64,000 bases of DNA from Ophiostoma sp. CBS 140.51 (Eukaryota > Ascomycota > Sordariomycetes > Ophiostomatales > Ophiostomataceae): contig JANSLP010000021.1 in NCBI GenBank assembly GCA_029298735.1, positions 62,001-126,000 on the forward strand, read 5' to 3'. The notes under the pieces are model-generated. The model searched no databases. It was not told the DNA's origin and saw nothing but the letters and a program-made list of their open reading frames with translations. Of the stretch, positions 10,870-20,764 are shown in pieces. A program made the translations under genes and the position numbers. How positions within the stretch are numbered: position 1 is the stretch's first letter; each line of letters begins with the position of its first letter.

Positions 10870-11135
10870 TACTGGCCACATTTGTTCTAGCCACATTTGT
10901 GCTGGCACAAACAAGGCTGGCACAAACAAGGCTGGCACAACCATGGCTGGTACAAACATGGCTAGCTGTGGCTTCCAACCGTACGTCCCTAGAGTTGCTC
11001 ACGACAGATAGTGTCGACTTACGGGCTCTTCCAGGGTTGGTACTTCGTACACATGACTGCCACACAAAGCATTGGTAACATGCCAAGCTAGTACAAGAAT
11101 GGCTAGCACAAATATGGCTAGCACAAACGGAAAGC
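10870..11135 (+). repeat. Short tandem repeats of the GGCTGGCACAAACAA type
   Basis: Two clusters of a 15-bp unit (GGCTGGCACAAACAA and variants such as ATGGCTAGCACAAAT) lie at about 10895-10965 and 11080-11130. Each is followed by a related GTGGCTTCCARCC block, so the whole 10870-10985 segment appears duplicated at 11080-11155. The first cluster is preceded by near-complementary CCACATTTGTGCTGG, which could fold back. No gene is visible in 10314-11290. Confidence 0.6.
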
Positions 11136-11299
11136 CGTGTGGCTTCCAGCCCCGAATTCTTGGGATAAAACAGGGCTCGAAGCTGCCGGCTAAATCATCT
11201 CGATCTCAAGAGGATGAAAGCTCACAAAGAGCTCTAATTTGCAAAGCAATCAGTGAAGCAATTCATAATCTATTCGTTGTTGTTTTTTCTCTCTTCTAA

Positions 11300-12055
11300 A
11301 TGGCGCTGGAATCCCAGGCGTGTACAGGAATAGGGCGGAAGCCCCTGGATTCGGTGCCTAAGGCCAAATGGCTTAGCCACCCGAATCCACAGCCGTGAGC
11401 CGGCACGTACAGCCAGGATGTTACGGTATCAGTTAGACTGCGCGGACTGCACTTATGTCTAGTCTCGAATGAAGCACGCGTCCTGGCACAGTTGAGGACG
11501 GGTATGGCACGCATGAACGGATACCTGCACCAGATCGGAGCAGCAGAAACGGAGGCCTGCGCGTGCGGGCAAGCAAGAGAGACCATCAAACACTTCCTCT
11601 TCCACTGCCCGCAATGGCGGGTCCAAAGACAAAAACTCCTGGAGCAAAGAGAATCGAAAGTGGACAACCTCTCCTTCTTCCTCGGAGGTAAGGAGGCGAC
11701 TGATTATGACGACTGGAAACCAGACATGAAGGCAGTACGTGCAACGATAAACTTCGCCCTGGAGACGGGGAGACTAGACTACGTACCGGAGGTGTAACGG
11801 GCTGAGGGCCCGGGAGTAGCTTAGCGGCGCGTAAGCCGTGCAAGCCGGGGAGCTTGTAAGCCGGGAGGCGGCAGACTACTGTAATTCCGACCAGGAACCC
11901 GTGGGTCAGGGCGGGTGGCGGTGCGGCGACTGGAGAGCCAAACCCCTGATCAGAACCCTACAAGCGGGTCCGGGAAAAAAGGGTGTCCAGGGCGTTTCTC
12001 GCGTGAGACATTTCTTTTTTTTTCTTCTCCTTCCTTTATCGTTATTCTTTTGCTG
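11300..12055 (+). mobile_element. LINE 3' end (5'-truncated): ORF2 C-terminus and 3' UTR
   Basis: From about 11430 to the stop at 11797 the plus strand encodes the C-terminus of a Tad1-like LINE polyprotein: LRTGMARMNGYLH, then ACACGQARETIKHFLFHCPQW, which carries the C-x-C..H..H-x-C zinc-binding pattern usual after the RNase H region. The first in-frame ATG of this remnant is at 11492, but translation is open upstream of it. A GC-rich 3' UTR-like tail follows to about 12055 and ends in a T-rich stretch. It is 5'-truncated, as LINE copies often are, in the opposite orientation to the fragment at 4980-7400, and much less mutated than that one. Confidence 0.75.
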
Positions 12056-12124
12056 AATTCAGGAACCAGCTTTTTATCGAGGCTATTATCCTAGGAAGTT
12101 GCGCAGCACTTTAGCCCCTTACAT

Positions 12125-12680
12125 AACATAATCTAACCGGAGAAAATGAACTTCTTACAGCTACTTTCGAAGGGCAGCACGCTGGGTGGCCGTTAATAGT
12201 TTCCGTTACTTCAAAACCCACGATTACGGTTCTCTCTCTATAAACAGTTTAATAAATTCCTCGTACTGGCTATTACCCTGGTGTCCTTTAGGGTAGGCCT
12301 GGGCCATGCTAGGTAAGTGAAAATTAAGAGAGTAGTATAACAAAAGATTCAACTCTACTAGAAACAAGTGAAGACAAAACAAAGGCACCTATAGGTGCAA
12401 AGCGGCTTTATTTATACTAATAGAGCGATGAAGGAGAGTCAAGACAGGCCTACTACCCAGTACACAGAGAGATATAAGTACAGTAGTAAAGGGGTTGCCC
12501 AGCTCTATCAAAAGAAACACACCGGCAAGACGAACTTGCACCGCAGAACAATTCTAACGGAGACGAGAAATGGGAACCTCTATCGGCGGCTGAGACAGGC
12601 TACCAAAATCGGGCCCATGCCCAATTGTAGGTACATAGTACTTGGAAGGGACAAACCACTCACTGCAGCGACTGCCAGAA
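12125..12680 (-). mobile_element. Unclassified retroelement-like repeat, copy 1
   Basis: Read on the minus strand this segment matches 22075-22645 read on the plus strand. Shared landmarks in order: GTTTGTCCCTTC, GGGCCCGATTTTGGTAGCC, a TATA-like AGTATAAATAAAGCC, GCACCTATAG, and then an ATGGCCCAG start whose translation begins MAQ-Y-K-H-G-N-S and breaks after about 25-40 codons. The layout (promoter, leader, short coding start with stops) suggests the 5' end of an LTR or similar retrotransposon. Differences are mainly transitions. Exact ends are uncertain by tens of bases. Confidence 0.6.
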
Positions 12681-12689
12681 GCGGCGGCC

Positions 12690-13935
12690 ACAACAGCGCT
12701 TTCTCGACTTAACCTGTAATACGGACCAAAATAAACGAAAAGCCCATCTACCAAGGCTGCAGTGTCGACCAATCAGGGGCGTGGTTTCCTGTACTTGTTC
12801 AAAGACAAGCAAATATCACGTGTCAATTGCCAGTGGTTTTTTGGTTTCTGGCTGTTTAGTTTTCTGATTTCTGGTTTCTGGTTTCGGCTGAAGCCTTCAA
12901 GGACATATACCGTTCTCACGTCGAAACCGCTGATTGGGAAAATTAACCTAGGCGACCAAAGGGGGCTTTGGGCTTCCTTCCAATAATAAAATGTAATCCT
13001 CGACCAACGGAATGCACAAAAGGGGGTTTTACAAAAGAGGAAAGCTACACCGCGCAGTGCTGCGAGGTACTTGAATTTAGGCTCACAGGTACATTGCAGA
13101 GGCTGTCTTGGGGCCCCAAAGTTGGCGCCAGAGAAGGCCAAAAATGGGCGGTCGGACAGTGGCCCGCTGATTTTACCACTAAACCACCGACGCTTTGTGA
13201 TTGTTCGTTGTGGAGAATCTCGCGCTTACTCAGTCCTATGTACTTGGCAAGTCAAGTACATTGAATTACAGTGGCCCAACACCGCCGAGCACCGAAGCAC
13301 AACATGATTGTATGAAGAGTTATGTCTGCACAAAAACTAATACCGCAGAACAAAACGAATAACAAAGTCTTCGGTGCTTTTCATCAGCTTTAGATTTGCC
13401 AATGAAACAACGACGGGACACATTGGAAAGACCTCTTCGTGGTTGAGGCAACGAGTCAGTGCCACAGCACATTGGTATGAACCTACAGTGGGCTACATCG
13501 CCGAGACTGGTTACAACGCCGACCTCACATCATATCACCGATAGCAACCATGCAAAGTCAAGGTGCATTTGCAAGACAACATCACCGAACACCAAAACGA
13601 CGGACTTCAAAAGGCACCGAAGAGAAGGAAAGCACCGAAAAGTGGTCAGACGTCGGCGGTATATGTCTTTTGTCATCATGATCGGGACCGAAGGAACATC
13701 TTTTTGGTTTCAACAACGGAAATATCGTCTGACAATTGCCAAGATACATCCGGACATCTTTGTATAAAGAAAACGTGTTTGTCTTGACGAAATCATCATC
13801 GAGAAGAAGATCAGAACATCTCAGAACATCATCTTGATCATCATCTTGATCATCAACAGTATCACTACAGGACAGCAACAAACACTCCTCACACAAACCA
13901 TCTTATCATCATCATCACCCACACTGCCACCCAAG
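12690..13935 (+). other. Intergenic and upstream region of the dioxygenase gene
   Basis: No gene is recognisable here apart from the tRNA-Gly fragment at 13169-13193. The last 120 bases before the dioxygenase start are rich in CATCATC and ATCATC triplets, typical of a fungal 5' leader. The longer upstream ATG at 13834 encodes a low-complexity isoleucine-rich stretch and is unlikely to be used. Confidence 0.5.
13169..13193 (-). pseudogene. tRNA-Gly 5'-half fragment
   Basis: The reverse complement of this stretch is identical to the first 25 nt of the two complete tRNA-Gly(GCC) genes at 20442 and 29640, covering the acceptor 5' strand and the A-box. The sequence then stops matching: there is no anticodon arm and no B-box GGTTCGA within the following 100 bases. 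It is therefore a broken copy or the tip of a tRNA-derived repeat, not a functional tRNA. Confidence 0.75.
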
Positions 13936-15087
13936 ATGGCCCCCACTGCAACGGCCGAGGCTCCGGCGCCCGCTCCCACTGCGGCCTCTGTCCTCGCAAA
14001 GAAGCTGGCCGTCCGCGAAAAGAACGAGGACGGCAGCCCGCTGTACCCGGACTACATGCCTTTTTACGACCCGCTCGAGACCGTCGAGGACTTGGGCTAC
14101 TTTGACCACTATGATCCGGGCCACCGCGCCGATCCCAACTACCCCAACCTGCTCGCCAACGCCACCAAGGTCGTCGACCTCAGCCCTCATGTCGGCACCG
14201 AAGTCGAGGGTGTCCAGATCTCCCAGCTGACCCCCGCCGGCCTCGACGAGCTGGCGCTGCTGGCGGCCAAGCGTGGTGCCCTCGTGTTCCGCAACCAAGA
14301 TTTCCGGGACCTGGGCTTCGACGCTCAGAAAAAAATTGTCAGCCATTTCGGTCCCTTGCATGTCCACGGCTGGGCACCCCACCCGGCTGCGGGCAGCCCC
14401 GAGCACATGGTGATTTACGACCACAAGGAGGACCTGCGGGTGCGCAAGTCATGGCGGGGGCGCAGCCCGGTGCAGTGGCACACGGATCAGTCGCCCGAGC
14501 CGCAGCCCCCAGGCACCAGCTTTATCTGCATGCTGGAGTCGCCGACGGCTGCTGGTGGCGATACCCTGGTGAGCTCGAGCGTGGCTGCCTTCAAGGGCCT
14601 GAGCCCGCGGTTCCGCAAGCGGCTCGAGGGCCTGACGGCGATCCACAGCAACAACGACGGTGTTACCCAAGAACTCAAGAACAATGGTGCGGGTGCCGTG
14701 ATGCGCCGCAAGGAGCTGGTCCAGGAGCACCCCGTCGTGCTGGTGCACCCCGTCACCAAGGAGAAGGCGCTGTACGTCAACCCCGTGTACACGAAGAAGA
14801 TTGTCGGCTTTGACGAGGAGGAGTCAGACTACTTGCTCAAGTTTTTGTTTGACCACATTGCCAAGCGGCAAGACTTCCAGTGCCGGATCCGGTACGAGGC
14901 GGGCACGGTCCTCGTGTGGGACCAGCGGATCACGCACCACTCGCAGACGCTCGACTATCCGGCGGGCGAGCGGCGGCACGCGTTCCGGCTGACGCCTCTG
15001 GCGAACAAGCCGATCCCTGCGCTGGTGGAGCAGGACGACGGGGAGTGCCAACGGGACGAGGCGCGGGTGCAGCTCAACCTTTGCTAG
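13936..15087 (+). CDS. TauD/TfdA-family Fe(II)/2-oxoglutarate dioxygenase
   Basis: A 383-residue single-exon protein of the taurine/alkylsulfonate dioxygenase family (yeast JLP1-like), which uses Fe(II), O2 and 2-oxoglutarate to hydroxylate a substrate such as a sulfonate and so release sulfite. The iron ligands are visible: H182 and D184 in WHTDQ, and H335 in ITHHSQ. The 2-oxoglutarate arginine is probably R351 in HAFRLTPL. ALVFRNQDF at 115-123 is the usual start of the core. ATG 13936 is chosen because it opens the Ala/Pro-rich leader common to fungal members; 13834 would add 34 low-complexity residues. It converges on the Zn2Cys6 gene at 15280 with 192 bp between stops. The actual substrate is not evident from sequence. 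Confidence 0.9.
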   Translation: MAPTATAEAPAPAPTAASVLAKKLAVREKNEDGSPLYPDYMPFYDPLETVEDLGYFDHYDPGHRADPNYPNLLANATKVVDLSPHVGTEVEGVQISQLTPAGLDELALLAAKRGALVFRNQDFRDLGFDAQKKIVSHFGPLHVHGWAPHPAAGSPEHMVIYDHKEDLRVRKSWRGRSPVQWHTDQSPEPQPPGTSFICMLESPTAAGGDTLVSSSVAAFKGLSPRFRKRLEGLTAIHSNNDGVTQELKNNGAGAVMRRKELVQEHPVVLVHPVTKEKALYVNPVYTKKIVGFDEEESDYLLKFLFDHIAKRQDFQCRIRYEAGTVLVWDQRITHHSQTLDYPAGERRHAFRLTPLANKPIPALVEQDDGECQRDEARVQLNLC

Positions 15088-15279
15088 GTGTGTAGGAGGA
15101 AGTAGATTGTGTACAAAGAGGTGTTTAAAGTTTTACATAGCATATTGATTTCTGAATTGAATAATCATTACAAACATTTAAAAGGAAGAAAAAGGAAAAT
15201 GACAATGACAATGACAAGTGAATAATCAATTTGGAAAAGTTAAGGTATTTAGGATTATCTACGAGTACACAAGGCACCC

Positions 15280-18071
15280 CTAAAAACTAAACAAAAAGTC
15301 ATCAGTCAACTCTGGCTGCTGCCAGTAGATGCGCTGCCAGTCAGTGTTGGCGCCGGGCGCGTTCCAAGGATCTGCCATGGGAGGCGTGTGGCCATGATGA
15401 TGGTGATGATGTCCTTCAAAAGGAAGCATTGGTCGTGCTGCAGCAACAAAGCTTGACAGCAAATGTTGTGCCATGTCTGGGTCACTCGGGTCATGTGAAG
15501 AAACATGGTGATCAGGCATGTGGTGGTCCTCGTACGACTGGGAGTGCGAGTGCGAGAGGCGGCTGTCGACAGTATCCATTTCCAAGTGCATGTCCGCGGA
15601 CGGGTCGACTGACGGGTAGGCTGCAAAGTCTTTGGTTACGGTTACACTTTCAGTGACCTGCGGCAAGTCTAGCACAGGAGTGGTATGCCGTGTACTGTCG
15701 ACTGTAGTAGTCGTGGTCGTGTTGCTCCCGCTGTGTTGTATCTCTTCACTCGTGGCACTGGCGTCTCCAGATGTTGGCTGAGTAGCAGAGGCTGACCCCG
15801 TCCGCACGGACTGCTCAAAGAACTGGACGACGGCTTGGGCGTTGGGCCAGAACGCGGCCAGCTGGCGAAGAGACGCGAGGGCGGCGTCGTACCGGCGGAG
15901 GGCGGCCACGGCCAACAAAGGATTGCCTCTGCTGCGAGACTTGGAGGACGACGACTTGATGGTAGGGGCCGAGGTTGTTGACGTCGACCGCTGAACATCT
16001 CCGCTGAGCTGGATGAGAGCAGTAAACAAGCTGTTGATGGAAGATGACCACAGATAGACAGCCTGCCCGCTGGCACAGACGGCATGGAAGATTTGTTGGA
16101 TGGCAACAGCAGCGTTGGTACATATCTCGACATCGTCGGGGGAGGGGCCTCCTATCTTGGTGTCGAGTGCTGCGTGTGGTGAGGGTGCTTGTCTGTGCAG
16201 GAGAAGGAGGGCGGTGTTGTATGTCAGGTGGAGAGACGCTTTCCATACATTGATTGACGTCGAGGCAGAGGACGAGGTCGGATCACTCTGTCCACTGAGC
16301 TGTAGGGATGGCGGCAAGTGCAGAGACCAGTTTGCCAGTGCTTCGTCGGTGCGGCGAAGGGCCGACTGCCGATCCTTTTCTCTAGAAGAAGAGGAATATG
16401 TCGACCGGAACTGCCGTCGCAAAACGTGAGTGGACAACAATATGCACAGCTGAACGAGGTGCAAGACATAATCCACACGTGTCCCGCTTCCGCAGTCGAC
16501 AAAGTCACTCGCAGCCAGGGGAGCGACGTCTGTGTCATCCAGGTGCAGAGCCGGTGGCCGTCCATACTGAAGTGCCACCAGAACATCACATGCCACCAGC
16601 AGCCACCATACCCGCCGCCACATACGCTTGTTGTGTGCGACCAAAGTACTGTCATCGGCGTCGCGGTGCATACCCAGTCCTGTAGCTGTCCGTGCTGCCA
16701 GACCAACCCAGTGCCAGGCATTGGCAGCCACGTCTTCGGGTCCGTCCGCGTGCCATGTCAAGAGCAAAGCAGCCTGGACGACAGTGTCGCGGTTCCGTTC
16801 GACACGGGCGTCGAGCAGCATTTTGGCACGGCGAAAAAAGACGGCCTTTTGAGCATGGCGGGTATCCGGGTCGTCCTTGTACAGAACATGAGCACCGGCG
16901 ACAAGCATGGCTTGCAGGAGGAGGAGGGAAGGTGGGTTGGCAGGGTCTCGTGCCCGGTACTGCCGCATAAATAGTCGGCCGTCGACCACGGGGAAGCCAG
17001 GGTTGATGTGCTGGAGGTAGGCACCGAGCAACTGGTCAACTGTACGTTTGGGCGGCAGTTGAAAAGCTTCGAGCGGGAGACCATCAGCAGCGAGAGCACC
17101 CAGGCCAGCAGACGGTTTGGCGATGCGGTTCGTGGGGTAGTGCACGGCAGTGTCTTCTTTCCTCGCTGATGCGCTCGTCACATTTTCTTCGTTTGTCTCT
17201 TTCTTCGGGCTCGCTCCGTTTGCACTCATTCTCTGCCGGAGCAAGAAGTGAATGTTGGACAATGAGCTCCCCACATACAAGATTCTCGCCGTCTTGTCAA
17301 TCGGCCGCTCTGCCAACTGCGGCTGATCGATAAATTCGACAAGATACTTTTTGTACTCGCCGTCGGCGCCATGGCTCGGCAGGACAGCAGGGGTTGAAGC
17401 TGTTGTTGTGGTCGTACTGCCAGCCGTGCCGGTATCACTGTGAGGGGCGTGGTCGTAGTCGTGGTCGTGGTCGAACCTGTCGTTGTGCTCGATGCGGTCA
17501 AGCGGCGTCCGCGGCGTGCTGGCAGGTTCCTGAGGGGCGGTGTGCTCGACATGTTCACCCGAGTCGCCCTCTGCTATGACGGTCTGCAAGAAGAGGGAAC
17601 CAGGTGTGGCAGCTGCAGCGGGTGTGGGGGCTGCCGCTACGGCGACAATCGACTCGTGGATGGTGGCAACTGGTGAGGAGTGTTGTTGAATGGATGCCGG
17701 TGCTTGTGGCGGCGCTGGTGACAGTGGCTTCACATCTTGTGCTGATGTTGACTGTCTTGCTTGCTGCTTGGCACGGGATACTCGTTTATTTTTCTTGTGC
17801 AACCGACAGTCGCTCTCATTTCCATTCTTACGGCAGCGGGTGCACGGGTAGCCACGGTCGTGAGCGTCACATTTGACTTTACGTTGGTGGCAGGCGGTGC
17901 ATGTGGACCGGGCTGGTCGCGTTCACGAGTGTTAGCGAGTGGACGTGGATGCCATGGCGGACAAAAAGGCGTGCCAAAGACATGTAAAAGAGACACGACG
18001 GCACGTGAGTACGTGAATGATCACTCTCACTTGTAAAAGAACGTACCCGCATTGGCCTGAGCTCTGGTCAT
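15280..18071 (-). CDS. Zn2Cys6 transcription factor with fungal-specific TF domain
   Basis: Nuclear DNA-binding regulator of 885 residues. A 25-nt first exon (18071-18047, MTRAQANA) is joined by a 134-nt intron (18046-17913, GTACGT..CCAG, branch GCTAAC) to exon 2 (17912-15280). The splice removes an in-frame TGA and restores a perfect zinc cluster at residues 13-44: CTACHQRKVKC, then C-x2-C and a final Cys (spacing 2-6-8-2-8), followed by a basic KKNKR linker. The middle-homology domain begins around LLGAYLQHINPGFPVVDG and includes GLARTA-like helices and MHRD. Acidic, Ser/Thr- and His-rich (six consecutive His) segments follow near the C-terminus. The layout resembles CTF1/FarA-type regulators, but this is only impression. 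Target genes are unknown; the adjacent dioxygenase is a natural candidate. Confidence 0.9.
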
Positions 18072-19278
18072 GCCCTGACCCTGAGTAGGTGTCTGCATGG
18101 TGGGACAGTGCTGACTGACGGTCGTATGCGAACGTATGTTTCAGACGGAATGGATCAACTTCTGTCTCGGTGAAGAGTTGCCTCCGAAATGTTGGTCGGT
18201 GGTGTCCGGGGGGGAATGTGTCGGCGATGGCGATGTCTGATGAGCGGTGGTGTTTTTTTCCAGAGAGGAAGGAGGTGAAAATGGCCTGATGGTCAGGGAG
18301 GGCATGCGAAAGTGGGTTTGGCTGGTCTTTATTGCGAGGGCATGTCTGACACTATGATTATCGTCGATATCAATCCAAGATCGAATCAAATCCCGTGTAA
18401 TCGGAATTGCTCATGCGGGATGTTGTCGTTGTCGACTCCTCAATCTTCGTCAAGATGCCCCTTCTTTTTGGCGGTTCGGCGTTATCTTTTGACAGTCTCG
18501 ACGGTCAACACCCCTGACTCTAGCCAATCAAAAGCGCCGATAGCGTGTAAGTTTTGGTCTGTCCTTCTGTCATGGCTGCCCCTGCCCTCCCATATCTTTG
18601 TTAGTGCCCTGTGGACCCGCTGTTAGTTGCCTTTTTAGGGTAATCGCCAGTGGGCCTTCGCCGTCTAGCCTAACCGTATCAACAGTGGGCACTTTCTCAC
18701 CCTTTCCTGGACATTTCCGGCAGCCGTCCGGCAGACCATATCCACGCGAGAATATCCACGCGACCGCAAGGCAGATCATCGTGAGGAGAAGCAGGGAGAG
18801 GAGAAGGCGGGGACATCGCCGTTGAGTTGAGTGTCGCCGATTTCGAGTCACACGATGCAATGTGCAGATAAAATCGGCGGTATTGCCTGCGTCGGAAATT
18901 TTGACTGTACTGAGTATTGTCAATTTGGTGCGTGCCGGCGATTTTGACTGTATTTCAATTTGGACCGTGCCGGCGTTTTTTACCGCCGGTGATTTTAACC
19001 ACCGGTGATTTTGACCATATCACCGAATTTGACCGCATCAGGGGTTTTGGTTTGAGGGAAGGAGCACAGAAATGGACAGCACCAGCGATATTGACCAATA
19101 TCCCAGGGTCCATTTGTGCTCGTCGCGTCCGTGACGTCAAACGTGTTTGCTAAAGTCACGTCTCTCGCGCTTCCAAGTACAGAATCAAGTCAAGACAAAC
19201 AAAACACAGTAAATAAGCACCATCGTTGCCAACCTCACCTCACCTCACCTAACCTCACCACCACATTCTCTTTCTGAC
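18072..19278 (+). other. Intergenic region with degenerate GATTTTGACC repeats
   Basis: There is no credible gene in these 1.2 kb. Between about 18888 and 19045 a unit containing ATTTTGACTGTA, CAATTTGG and CGTGCCGGCG is repeated, after which CCGGTGATTTTGACC-type motifs recur. Just before the aldolase start (19236-19260) lies a short (CCTCA)n run. The segment is probably the promoter side of the DapA-like gene and perhaps of the divergent Zn2Cys6 gene. Confidence 0.5.
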
Positions 19279-20280
19279 ATGGCCAAACTCCTTCCGCAGG
19301 GCATCTACACGCCCTTGCCGACGTTCTTTCTGCCCGAGTCTGAAGATTTAGATTTGGACACCCTCCGCAAACATGTCGTCTTTGTCGCCAAAGCAGGAAC
19401 GATTCCCGTACTGGCCGGCTCCGCAGGCGAGGCTTGCCACCTGTCGGCCGCCGAGCGCATCACCCTGATCAAGACCGCACGGGCTGCTCTGGACGAAGCT
19501 GGCCTCCCAGAGACGGTACTTGTCGCAGGTGTCGGCTCATACAGCACCCGCGAAACCATCCAATTCTCCAAAGATGCCGCCGCGGCCGGTGCCGACTTTG
19601 CTATGGTCATTCCGCCGGGTTACTACGCGGGGCAGCTGGCGCAGAAGAACATGAAGGCAGTGAAGCAGTTCTTCATCGATGTCGCGAATGCCAGCCCGCT
19701 GCCACTCATTTTGTACAATTTTCCCGGCGTGTCGGGTGGTTTGGACATTGACAGCGATCTCGTCGTGGATGTTGTCCGCAGCTGTCCCAATGTGGTCGGC
19801 GTCAAACTGACGTGTGCCAATGTGGGCAAGATTACGCGAATTACCGCATTGGTAGACGAGGCTGAATTCGCCGAAAATCACCCAAGAAGCAATACCGCCC
19901 AGCACTTCCAGGTTATTGATGGCTACATTGACATTCTACTTCCGTCCATTTCCAGCGGCGCGGCCGGTGCCATTTCGGGACTTCCCAATGTGGCGCCGAA
20001 ACTGTGTGTCAAGCTGTGGGAACTGGCCAGCAGTGGCGCCGCACCCGGCTCACCAGAATACAAAGAGGCTCAGAGACTGCAGAATGTAGTGGCCCTGGCT
20101 GACGGCGTCGCTGCCCGCATTGGCATCGCCGGCCTCAAAATGATGACGACCCGGTGCAGAGGCTACGGCAGCAATGCGCCACGACGGCCGCTGTTGCCCA
20201 TGGATGGGGCAGAGGGAGATGCCGTCATGGCGAATGAGTATATCAAGCGGGTCATGGAGGAAGAGGAGAAGCTGGCATAA
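19279..20280 (+). CDS. Dihydrodipicolinate synthase/N-acetylneuraminate lyase family aldolase
   Basis: A complete 333-residue (beta/alpha)8 Schiff-base aldolase. Visible signatures are GSAGEACHLS (47-56, the GxxGE pyruvate carboxylate site), ILYNFPG with the catalytic tyrosine Y146, and VVGVKL with the Schiff-base lysine K176. Fungi make lysine by the aminoadipate route, so a biosynthetic DHDPS role is unlikely; family knowledge points instead to 4-hydroxy-2-oxoglutarate aldolase or a 2-keto-3-deoxy-sugar acid aldolase. The enzyme would be cytosolic or mitochondrial; I see no clear targeting peptide. The C-terminal MMTTRCRGYG and the adjacent RRPLLP are typical of the fungal subgroup. There are no introns. 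It is divergent from the Zn2Cys6 gene, 1.2 kb away. Confidence 0.9.
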   Translation: MAKLLPQGIYTPLPTFFLPESEDLDLDTLRKHVVFVAKAGTIPVLAGSAGEACHLSAAERITLIKTARAALDEAGLPETVLVAGVGSYSTRETIQFSKDAAAAGADFAMVIPPGYYAGQLAQKNMKAVKQFFIDVANASPLPLILYNFPGVSGGLDIDSDLVVDVVRSCPNVVGVKLTCANVGKITRITALVDEAEFAENHPRSNTAQHFQVIDGYIDILLPSISSGAAGAISGLPNVAPKLCVKLWELASSGAAPGSPEYKEAQRLQNVVALADGVAARIGIAGLKMMTTRCRGYGSNAPRRPLLPMDGAEGDAVMANEYIKRVMEEEEKLA

Positions 20281-20441
20281 AAATGAGAAAAAGCCTTGAA
20301 TTGAATAAAATCATAATTACTACAGATATGATTGCATTATCGGTGTGTGTTGATGTCTGTCTTGTTATGTGTAACCGCCGTTGATGGATCTATTCAGATA
20401 TATCAGATTAGCGCCTAAAAATTTATTAACATCTACGTCTA

Positions 20442-20512
20442 GCGTCGGTGGTTTAGTGGTAAAATCTGTCGTTGCCATCGACAGGCCCCGGGTTCGATTC
20501 CCGGCCGACGCA
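20442..20512 (+). tRNA. tRNA-Gly (GCC anticodon)
   Basis: A 71-nt intronless tRNA. The acceptor arm pairs GCGTCGG with CCGACGC, the D-arm carries the A-box GGTTTAGTGG, the anticodon arm pairs TGTCG with CGACA around the loop TTGCCAT (anticodon GCC), and the T-arm has the B-box GGTTCGATTCC. A run of nine T starts about six bases downstream, giving a Pol III terminator. It is identical to the copy at 29640. Confidence 0.97.
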
Positions 20513-20574
20513 GAGAACTTTTTTTTTGGGGCATTTTTTGGCTTCATTTTATTACTAATCTGCTTAAGTCTTCA

Positions 20575-20760
20575 TTATTCTCCTCCTCGTTCCTTTCCTC
20601 CTCGTTCCTTTCCTCCTCGTTCCTTTCCTCCTCGTTCCTTTCCTCCTCGTTCCTTTCCTCCTCGTTCCTTTCCTCCTCGTTCCTTTCCTCCTCGTTCCTT
20701 TCCTCCTCGTTCCTTTCCTCCTCGTTCCTTTCCTCCTCGTTCCTTTCCTCCTCCTTCTCT
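20575..20760 (+). repeat. 15-bp minisatellite (CCTCCTCGTTCCTTT)n
   Basis: About twelve almost perfect copies of a 15-bp pyrimidine-rich unit follow the tRNA-Gly terminator by some 50 bp. Every frame is open because the unit length is a multiple of three, which produces artificial PPRSF and NEEER ORFs. The strong purine/pyrimidine strand bias could support triplex or slippage behaviour. Confidence 0.95.
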
Positions 20761-20764
20761 CCTC

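Noticed and set aside
13169..13400. tRNA-derived SINE
   Set aside because: No B-box, no body shared with another copy, and no A-rich or T-rich tail; only the tRNA half is recognisable.
20575..20760. Regular repeats considered as a CRISPR array
   Set aside because: The units are contiguous with no spacers, and the genome is eukaryotic.
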